NCBI RefSeq assembly: GCF_019279795.1
Contig: NC_056725.1
Location: forward strand, 1,070,206,068 to 1,070,270,067
Source: Protopterus annectens
Taxonomy: Eukaryota > Chordata > Ceratodontiformes > Protopteridae
Length of the DNA stretch: 64,000 nt
Direction of reading: 5' to 3'
Of the stretch, positions 49,441 through 60,593 are shown piece after piece; the stretch's first letter is position 1; every line of letters begins with the position of its first letter. The notes beneath the pieces are model-generated. The model was not told where the DNA came from, did no database searches, and was given only the letters and a program-made list of their open reading frames with translations. The translations under genes were made by a program, and so were the position numbers.

Positions 49441-50820
49441 GGAGACAGAGATACATTCACAGAAATAGACTTAGATCATTATATTATATTAATTATGAAC
49501 TTACTTGTAATGACAGGAACCCAAACACCTGATATTTCACATCACTGTTTCTTAAAAAAGGATATGAATCAGTGACAGATAAATCATCTATTCTCCTGGG
49601 TGCATGGAAGTGTAGTATAGCTATTCTTCTGCAGTCCCAGAATCGTAATATAATGCAGTTTTAAAGAAGAAATCCACTGTTCTTTCGTATTGTTTTCTTA
49701 ATATAGTAATGTAAATTTACAGTCAATGGATATTCTGATTAATAAATTAAATCAATGAAGAGTACTAACTTCTTAGAGAACACACAATCCAAAAGTATAC
49801 ATAACTCCAAAGGGTCTGTTCATATATGGCTGGAAACTATTAGAGAAAACCTAAAAAAAGTCTGAGTCTTGTGTAAAACCTTCAGTCTTTACTGTATAAC
49901 AATAATCTGAAAGTAGGAAAAGTGCATGCCGACGTGTATAAAATATAAAAGCAATGACAAAATCTGCATTGCATGAGCTTAGTAATAAGCTGCAGACATT
50001 TAGTTAACATGCACAGTATAACTGTGTAATGTTAAGCAAATAGTAACTGTGTTTGCAAAGTTAATATCTTTTATAAACAATTAACACAAAACATAAGTCA
50101 TTCTTCTATCAGCAAATAATACTTACTATTTACAATGAGATTATTGATAACTTCAGAAACATATAAACATTTTAAAGAATAAGCTAAACATTGAATGTTT
50201 AGTGTTGCATGTTTAAGGTCATTGCAAAACTGTTTCATGAGGTCATTTATTGCTGTAATTGGGAACCAATGTGAATTGTTTTATAGTCCAGTAAATGAAG
50301 CATGTCTTCAATTAGAACTTCAGAAAGTAAACAGTAATAGCCTGCTGAGAAGAAAATTATTTTTATTTCCTCACAGTAACAAGCACACCATTTCTAAATT
50401 GTTACTAGATGTACAAAGGTGCTCTGAATTCACAATGCACGCTAAAGCTTTATAGTGTAACAAACAGCAAATACACCCATTAAGACAAAAAACTCACATA
50501 GATGCATAACCGAACCATATCACAGTTCCTGGCCATAATCCTAACCATGAACCTTACCTTCCAAAAACTCCTTTTCCTAACAGTACCACTATTCAGACAA
50601 ATTATGACTGATGTTATTGTTAGGTTTTGATTTTTCATTATTTTCTTTTTATTTAAACTATTTTCAATAGGAGACCAGTTATCTTTCTTTTATTAGTTTA
50701 ATGTGAGTTTGAACATTTTGTGTTTTTGCTGGTATTCTATGTTCAGGACTTTAGTTGTTGGCATTAGTGAGTTTCAACATTTTTTTTCATATTTTGGCTG
50801 CTGTTATATTTTTGGAATGG
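49441..50820. other. Unassigned AT-rich sequence
   Basis: No gene, RNA or repeat recognised. Confidence 0.5.
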
Positions 50821-51588
50821 GTTAGTATAGCAATAACCCACGCCTGGGTGTGGGTAATGTGGGATTTAACTACGGTTGGCGTGGTTTGGTTCTGAGGGCG
50901 AAGCCCGAGGGACCAAACAAAGACAACCGTGGTTAAATCCCGCATTACCCACACCCAGAAGTGGGTTATTGCTATTATACAATGACATTATTTAAGAAAA
51001 GAAATAATTACTTTTCTTAAATAATGGCATTGTATAATGCCTCTTTGCTGCCCTTCCGCAGCTGTCTGGTATTCCGCAGCAGTTCTGATGTACTGCGTAT
51101 GCCTATGCAGTACATCAGAGCTGTGGGCAAAAGCAACAGAGAACGCAAGATCTCCATTGCTTTTTACTGTCTCGCTATGTTAAATGGGTTTAACATAGCG
51201 AGACAGCTTTAAAATAAGCAACGGAGATCTCCGTTACTTATTTTAAAGCTGTCTCGCTATGTTAAACCCATTTAATATAGCGAGACAGGTTTAAAAAAAA
51301 AAGCAACGGAGATCGCAAGATCTCCGTTGCTTTTACATTGTTCGCTATGTTAAAAGAGTTTAACATAGCGAGACAGCTTTAAAAAAAGCAACGGAGATCT
51401 GCGTTGCTTTTTTTAAACCTGTATCGCCATGTTAAACTCTTTTAACATAGCGAGACAGTGTTTTATACTAACGGAAAAAGTACGGGCGACCGGACCTTTT
51501 TTTGTTAGTATATTGAGGGATTTACAATGGGCACGCTGGTTGGGCTGGCCAATCAGCGTGCACGTTTTAGAGGAGGAATTGTATAATA
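50821..51588. repeat. Nested palindrome block
   Basis: A dense run of inverted repeats. (1) Arms 50827-50878 and 50924-50975 (52 bp, 4 mismatches), with a further hairpin in the loop closing on GGGCGAAGCCC. (2) 50977-51001 with 51011-51035 (1 mismatch). (3) 51081-51096 with 51107-51122. (4) An alternating hairpin array at 51129-51458. (5) TATACTAAC at 51465-51473 with GTTAGTATA at 51504-51512, the latter also at 50821-50829. An outer pair TATTATACAAT (50973-50983) and its complement (51578-51588) could mark an element end. No target duplication was found. Confidence 0.9.
51129..51458. repeat. Alternating two-hairpin array (four units)
   Basis: Hairpin type A (AGCAACGGAGATC and complement) alternates with type B (CTGTCTCGCTATGTTAAA and complement) four times, with a period of 80-90 bp. 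The B hairpins are at 51167-51206, 51249-51288, 51342-51371 and 51424-51453. Their loops are TGGG, CCCA, AGAG and CTCT, so the second is the reverse complement of the first and the fourth of the third. B-A-B triplets are therefore themselves palindromes, centred near 51227 and 51397. Confidence 0.9.
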
Positions 51589-51647
51589 ATTATGTTCATG
51601 CACCCACATGCGCACACTCATATATACCTAATGTATGTGGATATATG

Positions 51648-51672
51648 TAGATAGATTGATAGATAGAGAGAG

Positions 51673-51733
<61 letters not shown>
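51648..51733. repeat. (GATA)n microsatellite
   Basis: A GATA tract with a short GAGAGA interruption near its start. Confidence 0.96.
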
Positions 51734-51736
<3 letters not shown>

Positions 51737-51960
51737 TAGATAGGTATAGATATAGGGTAGCAGTTCACTTTGTCAACAAAGTAGACTGCTGTGATTTTTT
51801 TTCATTGGCAGAACTCCCTGTCAAGAGCTAAGCTCTTCAAATGCAGGAATGGCAACTGTTCAATGTGCTTAGTTTATGTGCTTTGAGTTACAGTTTATGG
51901 CTGTCTATTAGCTTTAAGATACAATGAATGTTTCTTCACTATGGGTGGGAGTATATATGA

Positions 51961-51991
<31 letters not shown>

Positions 51992-51995
51992 CGTG

Positions 51996-52053
<58 letters not shown>

Positions 52054-52055
52054 TG
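51961..52055. repeat. (GT)n microsatellite
   Basis: GT run of about 95 bp with GC interruptions near 51987-51997. Confidence 0.97.
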
Positions 52056-52660
52056 CACTAGTGTCTGCAGGTTAAGTTTAGGCTAAGGCCTAGCTAAGAA
52101 GAAAGTATTAGTGTTGTTCTATGTGCTACTATTTGGGAAGTACATCCGTGTGTCTGATGCAGTGGTAGACTTTTTTAAATGTAATAGATATAGGTAGGAT
52201 TAGAGTCAGATTTAGGGTCAAGTTTAGCACGTGTGAGTAATGTGATGCAGGGGGCAAGGAACATTTACCAACAAGATTGCTAGTTGACTTTGCTTCAATA
52301 TTTTCTGTCACACTGGAAAAAAATAGTGTAGTCCACATATATTTAACATTTGGTCACAGATCTATTTTCTCTCACAAACCCAAAATCCAACAAACTGCCT
52401 GCATTTTTAAAGCAATGTAGCTGGGGTGACTATCAAACATGGAAATACTTGAAAAAAAACATAATATGAACTAGTAAATCAATAAAAATTACAATGTCAA
52501 ACATAAGAAACTAATATCAGAACTTAAACACATTACTAAATCTACATACAATAATACAAAAAAAATGAAAAAAGCAGAAATTAGGAATGTAACACTTGCT
52601 TTGCAGCACTACAAAATGAATTTTGAGTACAATACCTAATAAGGAAGAGGAAAGGCATCC
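52056..52660. other. Unassigned sequence
   Basis: No gene recognised. The last 170 bases are A-rich and could be a decayed LINE linker, but I cannot support that. Confidence 0.4.
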
Positions 52661-52669
52661 AAAAAAAAA

Positions 52670-53293
52670 GGGTTCCTATCATTTCATCAAAACTTCAGCA
52701 GTTCGAACACCATATGTTCGAACTGTTAAGTTCGAAAACTGATTATCGCAAAGCCACGGAACACTGAATTCTTTCCCAGGGAAAAAATTTGGTGGGCTGT
52801 TTCTGTGGCTGCGAGATTTTCAGCACTGTGGTGGAAAGTTATGGGTCAAGTTCAGGTAAGTGTGCAATTGTGTGGATGTTAGGGTTAGGGTGCGGGTTAG
52901 GTGAGTTAGGGTTAGGGCACGGGTGAGGTGGGTGTGTGATAGTGACAGACTTTAGGGTTAGGGCAGGGTAGGTGAGTTAGGGTTAGGGGCGGGTCAGGTG
53001 AGTGTGCGATAGAGACGACCTTAGGGTTAGGGTTTAGGTTAAGGTAAGTGGATAGATAGTAGTGTATGTACAGTTTAGTGTAGGGTTAGATGTAGGATTT
53101 TAAGTGTATGTGTGTGGATTGCTGTTTTTTTGGTGTGCTTGTGTTGTGTGTGTGTTTCTTGGAACAGTGATTTTTTTTCCCTGGGAAAAAAAAAAATCGC
53201 TGTTTTAAGCCTTCGATGGTTTACACTTCGAGGTTAGAAGTTTGACCATATGGTGTTTGAACTTCTGCCATTTTGATGAAGTGATATAGACCC
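52670..53293. mobile_element. Foldback/MITE copy 5, telomere-like core
   Basis: A 624-bp element between AAAAAAAAA (52661-52669) and AAATAAAAA (53294-53302). The left end is GGGTTCCTATCATTTCATC, the right end, reversed, GGGTCTATATCACTTCATC. The outer hairpin CAGTTCGAACA/TGTTCGAACTG is at 52699-52725. Second hairpins are centred on CCCAGGG at 52761-52794 and 53161-53206. The core CAGCACTGTGGTGGAAAGTT is followed by TTAGGG-rich repeats. It matches copy 2 in core, length and design, with different outer hairpin sequences. Confidence 0.9.
52878..53041 (+). repeat. Telomere-like TTAGGG core of foldback copy 5
   Basis: Repeated GTTAGGGTTAGGG motifs interleaved with GTGTGTGATAGTGACAGAC-type spacers, as in copies 1 and 2. 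Confidence 0.85.
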
Positions 53294-54024
53294 AAATAAA
53301 AAATTCTTGATGAAAGTGAAAACATAATCCCCTTCAAAATTGAATGACGCAGTATAAAGAACATCTACATAGATATTTACAGCACCATGTATATGTCAAT
53401 TATTGCTAATATAACATACATACTTCATGGGATGTATTGACAATTTTTATGCCTGCATCGAGATTAGTTCTAGCAGTGTATATGTTTGGTGTTGTATTCA
53501 TTCATTGTTTCGTATCTAGGTAGTATATTGTTACTGCAGTACAGATTGTGACACTGCCAGCTCACCTATCTGGAAATTTGTAAATAATTCTATGCCATTT
53601 GTGAATACTGATATGATTTATACGGAACTGTATGTTATGTACTGAGCTTCAGGAATGTAACCACAGCATACCCTGCTGGAACATAGAAGATTAACATACA
53701 AAATGTCAAGAAAATAAGTAGAAATTAAGTGGCTTACGATTGTGCTATAAAAGTTAGTTTCAATGCAGAAGCAGACACAATGTCTAAAGCTAGAAGTTTT
53801 TATATTGTCTTGAAAGAAAAGTAATTACTAGGTTTAAAATGTAAAGTTTTTATTGCTTTATGACTTCCTAGCAGCTACCCAGTTCTGAGAGAAATGTATT
53901 TCTCACACAGAGATGTTAACTCCTGTTAAGTTTCTTTTTAACCTAGGAACTGAAGTCAGGTGACAAAGGGTGATGTCACTCAAGCTAACCCAGCAGTAAT
54001 TTGTGATATTAATTTAAAAACTCT

Positions 54025-54027
<3 letters not shown>

Positions 54028-54070
<43 letters not shown>
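54028..54070. repeat. (GA)n tract in the 5' LTR
   Basis: About 21 GA units; the matching site of the 3' LTR (near 61090) has only about four. Confidence 0.95.
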
Positions 54071-54072
<2 letters not shown>

Positions 54073-54598
54073 CTGTGCATTTTGTATTTTGTCTTTGACC
54101 TGGAAACATCCACTCATCATCACATCTGCACTTGCTGTAAGTAAGTTTCAGGGCATAGTATCTCTCTTAGCTATATGTAAGAATATAGTAAATATTAAGT
54201 TAGATGTCTGTATTTATTTGAGACTGTTCTGCAATGTTGTTTTAAAATATCTCCCATTATTTTGAACTCTGAAGTTACTGTGTTGTGTACTTAGTACTGT
54301 CTTATTCTTTTATTAGGTATATTTAAACGTATCTTTGTGGCTGATATTTGTGAGGCATATTTAAGCTCTTAGGATCCTTGCATATGTATTTGGTGACACT
54401 ATACAAGCTACTCCTAAATAGCCTTGCAAGTATTGCTCAACACTACCATTTGGATAATAGTAACATTACACAGTAGGATTGGATACCCTTTGTAAGGGCC
54501 TTATAGTAGCCGATAAAGAGCTGGCTGGTGGCAGTAATAACTACCTTATAGTCTGGGCAGAAGGGGACATAGCTAGTAAACCTGTGCCAGCATATCCC

Positions 54599-54599
<1 letters not shown>

Positions 54600-54658
<59 letters not shown>

Positions 54659-54677
54659 GTGTGTGTCTGTGTGTGTT
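54600..54677. repeat. (GT)n tract in the 5' LTR
   Basis: About 35 GT units; the matching site of the 3' LTR (near 61627) has only a handful. Confidence 0.95.
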
Positions 54678-57600
54678 TGTATATAAATTAAATCTCAAAG
54701 TATGTGTGTGTGTCAGCTACTTGGGTAGGGACACATAGCACTGGTTGGACAGAGAGGGTTCTGGAGGTCTTGACTTGACCCCTCAGCTGAGATCTTAACC
54801 CTATAGCTGTGCCTGTGGGGAGTCTTAATGGGGATCTGGAGAAAGAAGGAGAAACCAGCCTCAGCCTGACTGTGATCTCTGTATGCTCTTAAGGGAAATT
54901 GCACTTTACTGTGTGTGTACCTGTCATCTTCACATTGTGTACATCTCTCACTCATGCTAGTGGTGAGGATTGAGGCTTCTTGATTACTGGGCAGTGCAGG
55001 GGCATCACACATTAATTGTTTGGCAGTGGTGGGATATCTTCATCACATATTTATTGATTGACAGTGGTAGGATATCCACATCACATATTAATTGGTTGAC
55101 AGTGGTGGGATAGCCACATCACATAATTGGATTGTAGTGGTGTGGATATTAAATTCCTGTAGCCTGTATACAGTGGCCACTGAAGGTATTTGTACTCTCA
55201 GTCAACAATGCAGTGAAAATTCAGAGTTTCACATCACAATTGTTTTATTTTTTTGTAGGCTTAGTTACTCAGGGAGAGCAGGCAAGCATGTCAGCAGAGG
55301 AGTATGGCAAGTTGACAAGGAGGCAGTTGGATGAAATGTGCCAGGCTAAAGGACTGGAACATGCCAACCTGACTGCAGCAGATATGATTGCAGCTTTAGT
55401 TACAGCTGCATCACAGCATAGCAACCAGGAGGACAATCACACTGGCCTTGGAGATGTACAAATCTCATAATATGGACAGGTCAACCTTTTCACAGAGGAC
55501 TTAAAAATCCATCTGGAGTTAAAGAGACTTGAACTGGAGACCAAGCATTAGGAAATACAGGCAGCAGAGAGACTGAGACTTCTAGAGACTGAGGAAAATG
55601 AGAAACTGCAACAACTGAAGGCTGAGGAAAATGAGAAACTGTGATGCCTGGAAGCTGAGAAGAAGGAGAAGCAGAGGCAAAATGAAAAGGAGATGCTGAC
55701 TCTTCGTCAAGGTCATGGAGGTAATGGGAAAGGAAGTAACCGAACCCCAAAGCAACAAAGGTCAGTAAATTTCTTGCACGATTTACAGAGGGGGAAAATT
55801 TTGATAGTTTCATCCATATGTTTGAGAGGGTATGTAAACAGGATAATGCTGACCAAGGGCTCTGGGTATGGTTCCTGACCCCCTTACTCCATGGTAAAGC
55901 TGTAACTGCAATTTATAAACTGTCTGATACTGATTGTTTAATTTATAATGCTGTAAAGAACTGGCTTTTAGAATGTTTTAAGTTAACATCTGAAGCTAAT
56001 AGAAAAAAAAGTTTTGTGAGCATAGACGCAAGGCAGATGAATATGTGTGTAAATATATTGCTGAAATAAGCACTTATTTAAATAGGTGGGTGAGTGGATG
56101 TCAAGTCACCACTTTTGAAAGACTGGTAGAGCTTTTCATGATGGAACAAGCCATTAGCACTTTGCCCTGAGGAAATGAGAATCTTGTTAGCTGATAGACA
56201 ATACAATAGTGCAGATGCGTTGGGGAAAAAGGGAGACCTATACCTAGAAAGCAGGGCATCCCTGCACAGGAAAGGGACACCCAGTGATGCTCATGGGTCT
56301 AAGGGAACCCATGGTGGGTACCCCAGACTGTTCCAACAGAGTCTGTCAGTAGAAGGGGAAGCCACTAGTTCAGGTACATGTCCAGGACCAAGGGTTAAAT
56401 GTTTTAAATGCAACCAGTGGGGCCATGTAGCATATCAATGTCCAAAGAGGCAAGGTGGGGAACAAAAGGTGGGAGAGCCAGTAAATGGGAATGACAAAAT
56501 GCCAACAGAAGGTTGTCTCAAGACAAGAAGGGAACCAAACTACTACAAGAGGTTATATCCTACCTAAGTTAATGGGAAAGTGGTCATTGCTGAGAAACAC
56601 AGCCTCTGATCTAACCATTGTGAAGCCTGCAATGGTTAAAGAGAAGCACTACTTGCCTGGGCAGTCTACTCCATTCAGAGCTTTAGTGGGGATCCCATTT
56701 TAATACCTTTGGCTAGGGTTCACCTTGACTGGGAGGGTAGAAAAGGAACCCAGCAAGTAGGTGTGATTGAGGATATTCCTACAGATGTCCTGATAGGGAA
56801 TGATTTTGATAAGGCAGTACCGTGTGTACATGCAGTTACATACAGTCAAGCTTGGAGACAAGCATGTGGGTCTGGTAGCCTAGGGGAGACCCAGACAGAC
56901 TGCATACTTGCAACCAGGTCTGGTGAGGTGGTTACTTCAGGGAGGGAGCTACCCTGTAGCAGTGAGACTGAAGGTGAGCCACAGCTGCTTGTAGGTACTA
57001 ATGTTCCCTTGGACAGAGTGACTGCAAGGGCAGAGGTGAGTAGTAGTATCCAGGTTGACAGTGAGGCACCATTGTCAGAGCATACCAGACTTCCTGTGGA
57101 AGGGGAGCTGGGAAGGGTTGCTAAGAGAGACTTGAGACAGGCCTAGCTCTCAGACCCTACATTACAAGGCCTAAGGGAGGTAGCTAGTGAGGCACCTGAT
57201 TTCCAAGGGAAGGGGAAATCAATATAGTGGGACAAAAGGTTACTGTTTAGAGAGTGGACCCCTGAGGGAAGGCTAGAGAGTCAGAGAATACAGCAGTTGG
57301 TAGTGTCCAGAGCCTACCTTCTGTCACTTCTAGCCATAGCCCATGCTATTCCCTTTGCAGGTCATATGGGCATAAAACATACAAAGAGATGTATTATGCA
57401 GAACTTTTATTAGCTTGGGATTTCCACAGATGTAACAATGTACTGCAGGACCTGTGAGCAGTGCCAAAAGGTAGGCAAGACAGGAAACAAGGGGGAAAGC
57501 TCTTTTGATGCCTTTGCCTGTAATTGATGAGCCATTTCAGAAGGCAGCTATGGATATTGTGGTGCCTCTGAGTACCCCAAGTTCCACAGGGAAAAAGTAT

Positions 57601-58072
57601 ATCTTAGTGGTAATAGATTGTGCTACCAGATACCCTGAGGTGGTGGTTCTGTCCTCCTTTGAGGCAGAAAAGGTGTCAAATTCTTTGCTAGAGATTTTCT
57701 GCAGGGTAGGTTTCCCAAACGAAATTCTGATGGGCAGAAGTGCCAGTTTCATGTCAGACCTGCTGGCTTGTCTGTGGAGGTACTGTGGGTGAAGCACCTA
57801 AAGACCAGCCCCTACTATTCCCAGACTAATGGTCATGGTGAGAGGTTAAACTCTACACTCAAGACAATGCTATGGGCATTTTCAGACCAGTTTAAGAGGG
57901 AGTGGGACAAATATTTGCCACATCTGTTTGCTTCCAAAGAGGAGCCCCAGGAATCCACAGGCTTTTCACCCTTTGAGTTGCTGTATGAGCATAGGGTGAG
58001 GGGACCTCTAGATTTGATTTGAAATGAGTGGGAAGGTGAAAGTGAATCCCACAAGGAGTCTGTTGTGGCAAA

Positions 58073-58846
58073 TAGGCTCAGAGGTTGGTACTAGGCTATC
58101 GGCCATAGGGCCTATACAAGCTTAGCCATAACAATTCCCTGGCTATTTCTTCCCACAATATTTACTTCCCTGGACCCCTGTCTAGCAGGGGGACTGAAGT
58201 GATCCCCAGGATGAATTTCTTATCTCCCATCCAATTGTCAAGGTTCCTTTTGAACAGGGTCAAAGAGGCTCTCTGCTTGAGATGTATGGGCAGTCTATTC
58301 CAGAGTCTGGGCAGTCTCTAGGTCAGGAAACTATCCCTCCAGCATGCTTTGGTAATTGTGATGACAAGGTTTAGCTCCCTGGAGCATGTGTATCTGAGGG
58401 ATTGGGATTTCTTTAAGTGTAGCATGTCCAACAGCTTTGGGTTTGACATGGTCTTGTATGTTAAGCAGAGATTGCCTCTGAGTAGACGATATGTGACAGA
58501 GTATAGCTAGAGTTTTTTCAGATGGTCAGCATCGGGCATCTGCTTTAGGCCTGTGATTCTTCTAGTGAGGTATTTCTGTGGCCTTTCCAGTTGTTGCAGA
58601 TGTCTTGAGAGGTACATACCAAATGGGGCATTGTATTCTATAATGGGTCTAATGAGGGATGAGTACAGTGGGACAATGACCTCCTTTTTTTTGGATGAAA
58701 AGCCTTTAGTGATGAGATGTGCCACACAGAAGAATTTCCTGACTGTTGTGGCAATGTGGCTATCGAAGGTGAGACCACTGTCCACCTGTGTCCCTAAGTC
58801 TCTTATCAGATTTTCAGTGTTTAGTGTCCTAAACCTCAGGACAAGA
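58073..58846 (-). mobile_element. CR1-type LINE 3' end nested in the Gmr1-like fossil
   Basis: A minus-strand, 5'-truncated CR1. The left end carries a decayed octamer and GGTACTAGGCTATCGGCC. The ORF2 C-terminal frame (58507-58860) reads DLGTQVDSGLTFDSHIATTV, FCVAHLITKGFSSKKKEVIV and LYSSLIRPIIEYNAPFGMYL, one of the best-preserved LINE stretches here. It lies within the integrase region of the LTR element, so it landed after that element did. Confidence 0.88.
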
Positions 58847-60593
58847 CTGAGGGAACTCATGGGCTTGACCCAGGAAAACCTGGCAGAAGCCCATCAGCAG
58901 AAAAAGGTCTTATATGACAGGAATGCTTGAGCTAGAGAGTATGCTGTAAGGCAGCAGGTAATTGTTCTCATTGCTGTCAGACACAACAAGCGGCAGGCAT
59001 CTTGGGAGGGACCCTACACAGTGGTAAGGAAGGTCAGCAATGTTACCTACATGCTAGAACTGCTAAGCAGGAGGCAGGGGTACACATTGGAAGTAGTAGC
59101 AATGCCCCAGCAGCTGTCCTCTACCCAGGTTTGAGAAATCTAAGCAGTGTTACAGGAGTTTGGGGACATGTTCACTGGGAAACCAGGGTGCACCCACCTG
59201 GTGCAGCACCATGTGGATACAGGACACCAAAGACCTATTAAGCAGGCTCCTTATAGGGTGCCTGAGAGAGTCAAACAGACTCTGAGGGAGGAGCTAAAGG
59301 AAATGTTGGAAGTAAGGGTAATCCAGCAGCCCAGCAGTCCCTGGGCCTTCCCATTGTTGCTGGTACCAAAGAAGGATGGCAGCAGCAGGTTCTGTGTGCA
59401 CTACAGGGAATTAAATAGACACACAGAGTCAGATGTCTACCCCTTGGCTAGAATAGATGAAGCCCTAGAGCAGATGGGTGAGACTAAGTACCTTACCAGT
59501 ACTGATCTTACCAAGGGTTACTGGCAAGCACCCTAGACTCCCAGTGCTAGAGAGAGGTCAGCCTTTGTGACTCCTTTTGGCTTGTATGAGTTCACAAATA
59601 TGCCCTTTGGGATGAAAAATGCCCCAGCAACTTTCCAGAGGCTGGTAGATTGTATCCTAGCAGAAGGAGGAGATTTTGCCTTTGATTACTTAGATGATAT
59701 TGCCATCTACACCCATTCCTGGCAAGAACAGCTTCATCATATCAAGGAGGTGCTGGGCAGACTACAGATGTCAGAGTTGACCATTAAGTCCAGCAAATGT
59801 CAGGTGGGTATGTCAGAGGTCTGTTACCTGGGACATAGAGTGGGGCATGGTAAGATTAGGCTAGAATCTGCCAAAGTGGAAACCATTCAGACATGGCCTG
59901 CCCCTGTTACCAAAAAGCAGGTAATAGCATTCTTAGGGACAGCAAGGTACTACAGAAAGTTTGTCCCCAATTATAGTACCATGGCTGCTCCCATCACAGG
60001 CCTGACAAGAAAAAAAAACAGACCAGATAAGGTAGTGTGGACCCCAGCATGTGAGCAGGCATTCCAGAAGCATAAAGGAGCTTTGGGAGGACCCCCTGTG
60101 TTAGCCAGTCCAGAATACAGCAAAGAATTTGTTGTGCAGGTGGATGCTTTAAACCATGGGGTGGGGGCTGTACTTAGCCAGGTTTCCTCAAAGGAAGAAG
60201 AACACCCAGTGGCATATCATAATTGTAGGCTCCAACCCAGTGAGGACTGCTATGCAGCTGTTAAAAAGGAATGCCTAGCCATAGTGTGGTCACTGCAGAA
60301 ACTTCAGCCTTATCTGTATGGAAGGAAATTCACTGTAGTTACAGATCACAGTCCCTTAACATAGCTACATCAAGCCAGCCAGCAAAATGCCAAGTTACTA
60401 AGGTGGAGCCTAGGTTTGCAAGCATATGATATCACAGTGCAGCACTGCAGTGGGATTAGCAATTCCAATGCAGAAGTGTTCTCAAGACAGGGAATGGGGT
60501 AAAGTATTCCCAGATAGGCTCAACCCTCTCAAGCAATGTTTCTCAAGGGTCACTTGAAAAACTAGCTTGGGTTTTCAGGGGTGGAGATAGAAA

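Larger units (their letters stand above)
53547..55009 (+). repeat. 5' LTR of the Gmr1-like fossil
   Basis: Starts TGTGACACTGCCAG and ends CATCACA. It contains a CTATAAAAG box near 53746. It is longer than its partner because of (GA)n and (GT)n tracts. Confidence 0.9.

Noticed and set aside
51129-51458. CRISPR array
   Set aside because: The units are adjacent palindromes without unique spacers, in a eukaryotic repeat context with no cas-like gene.
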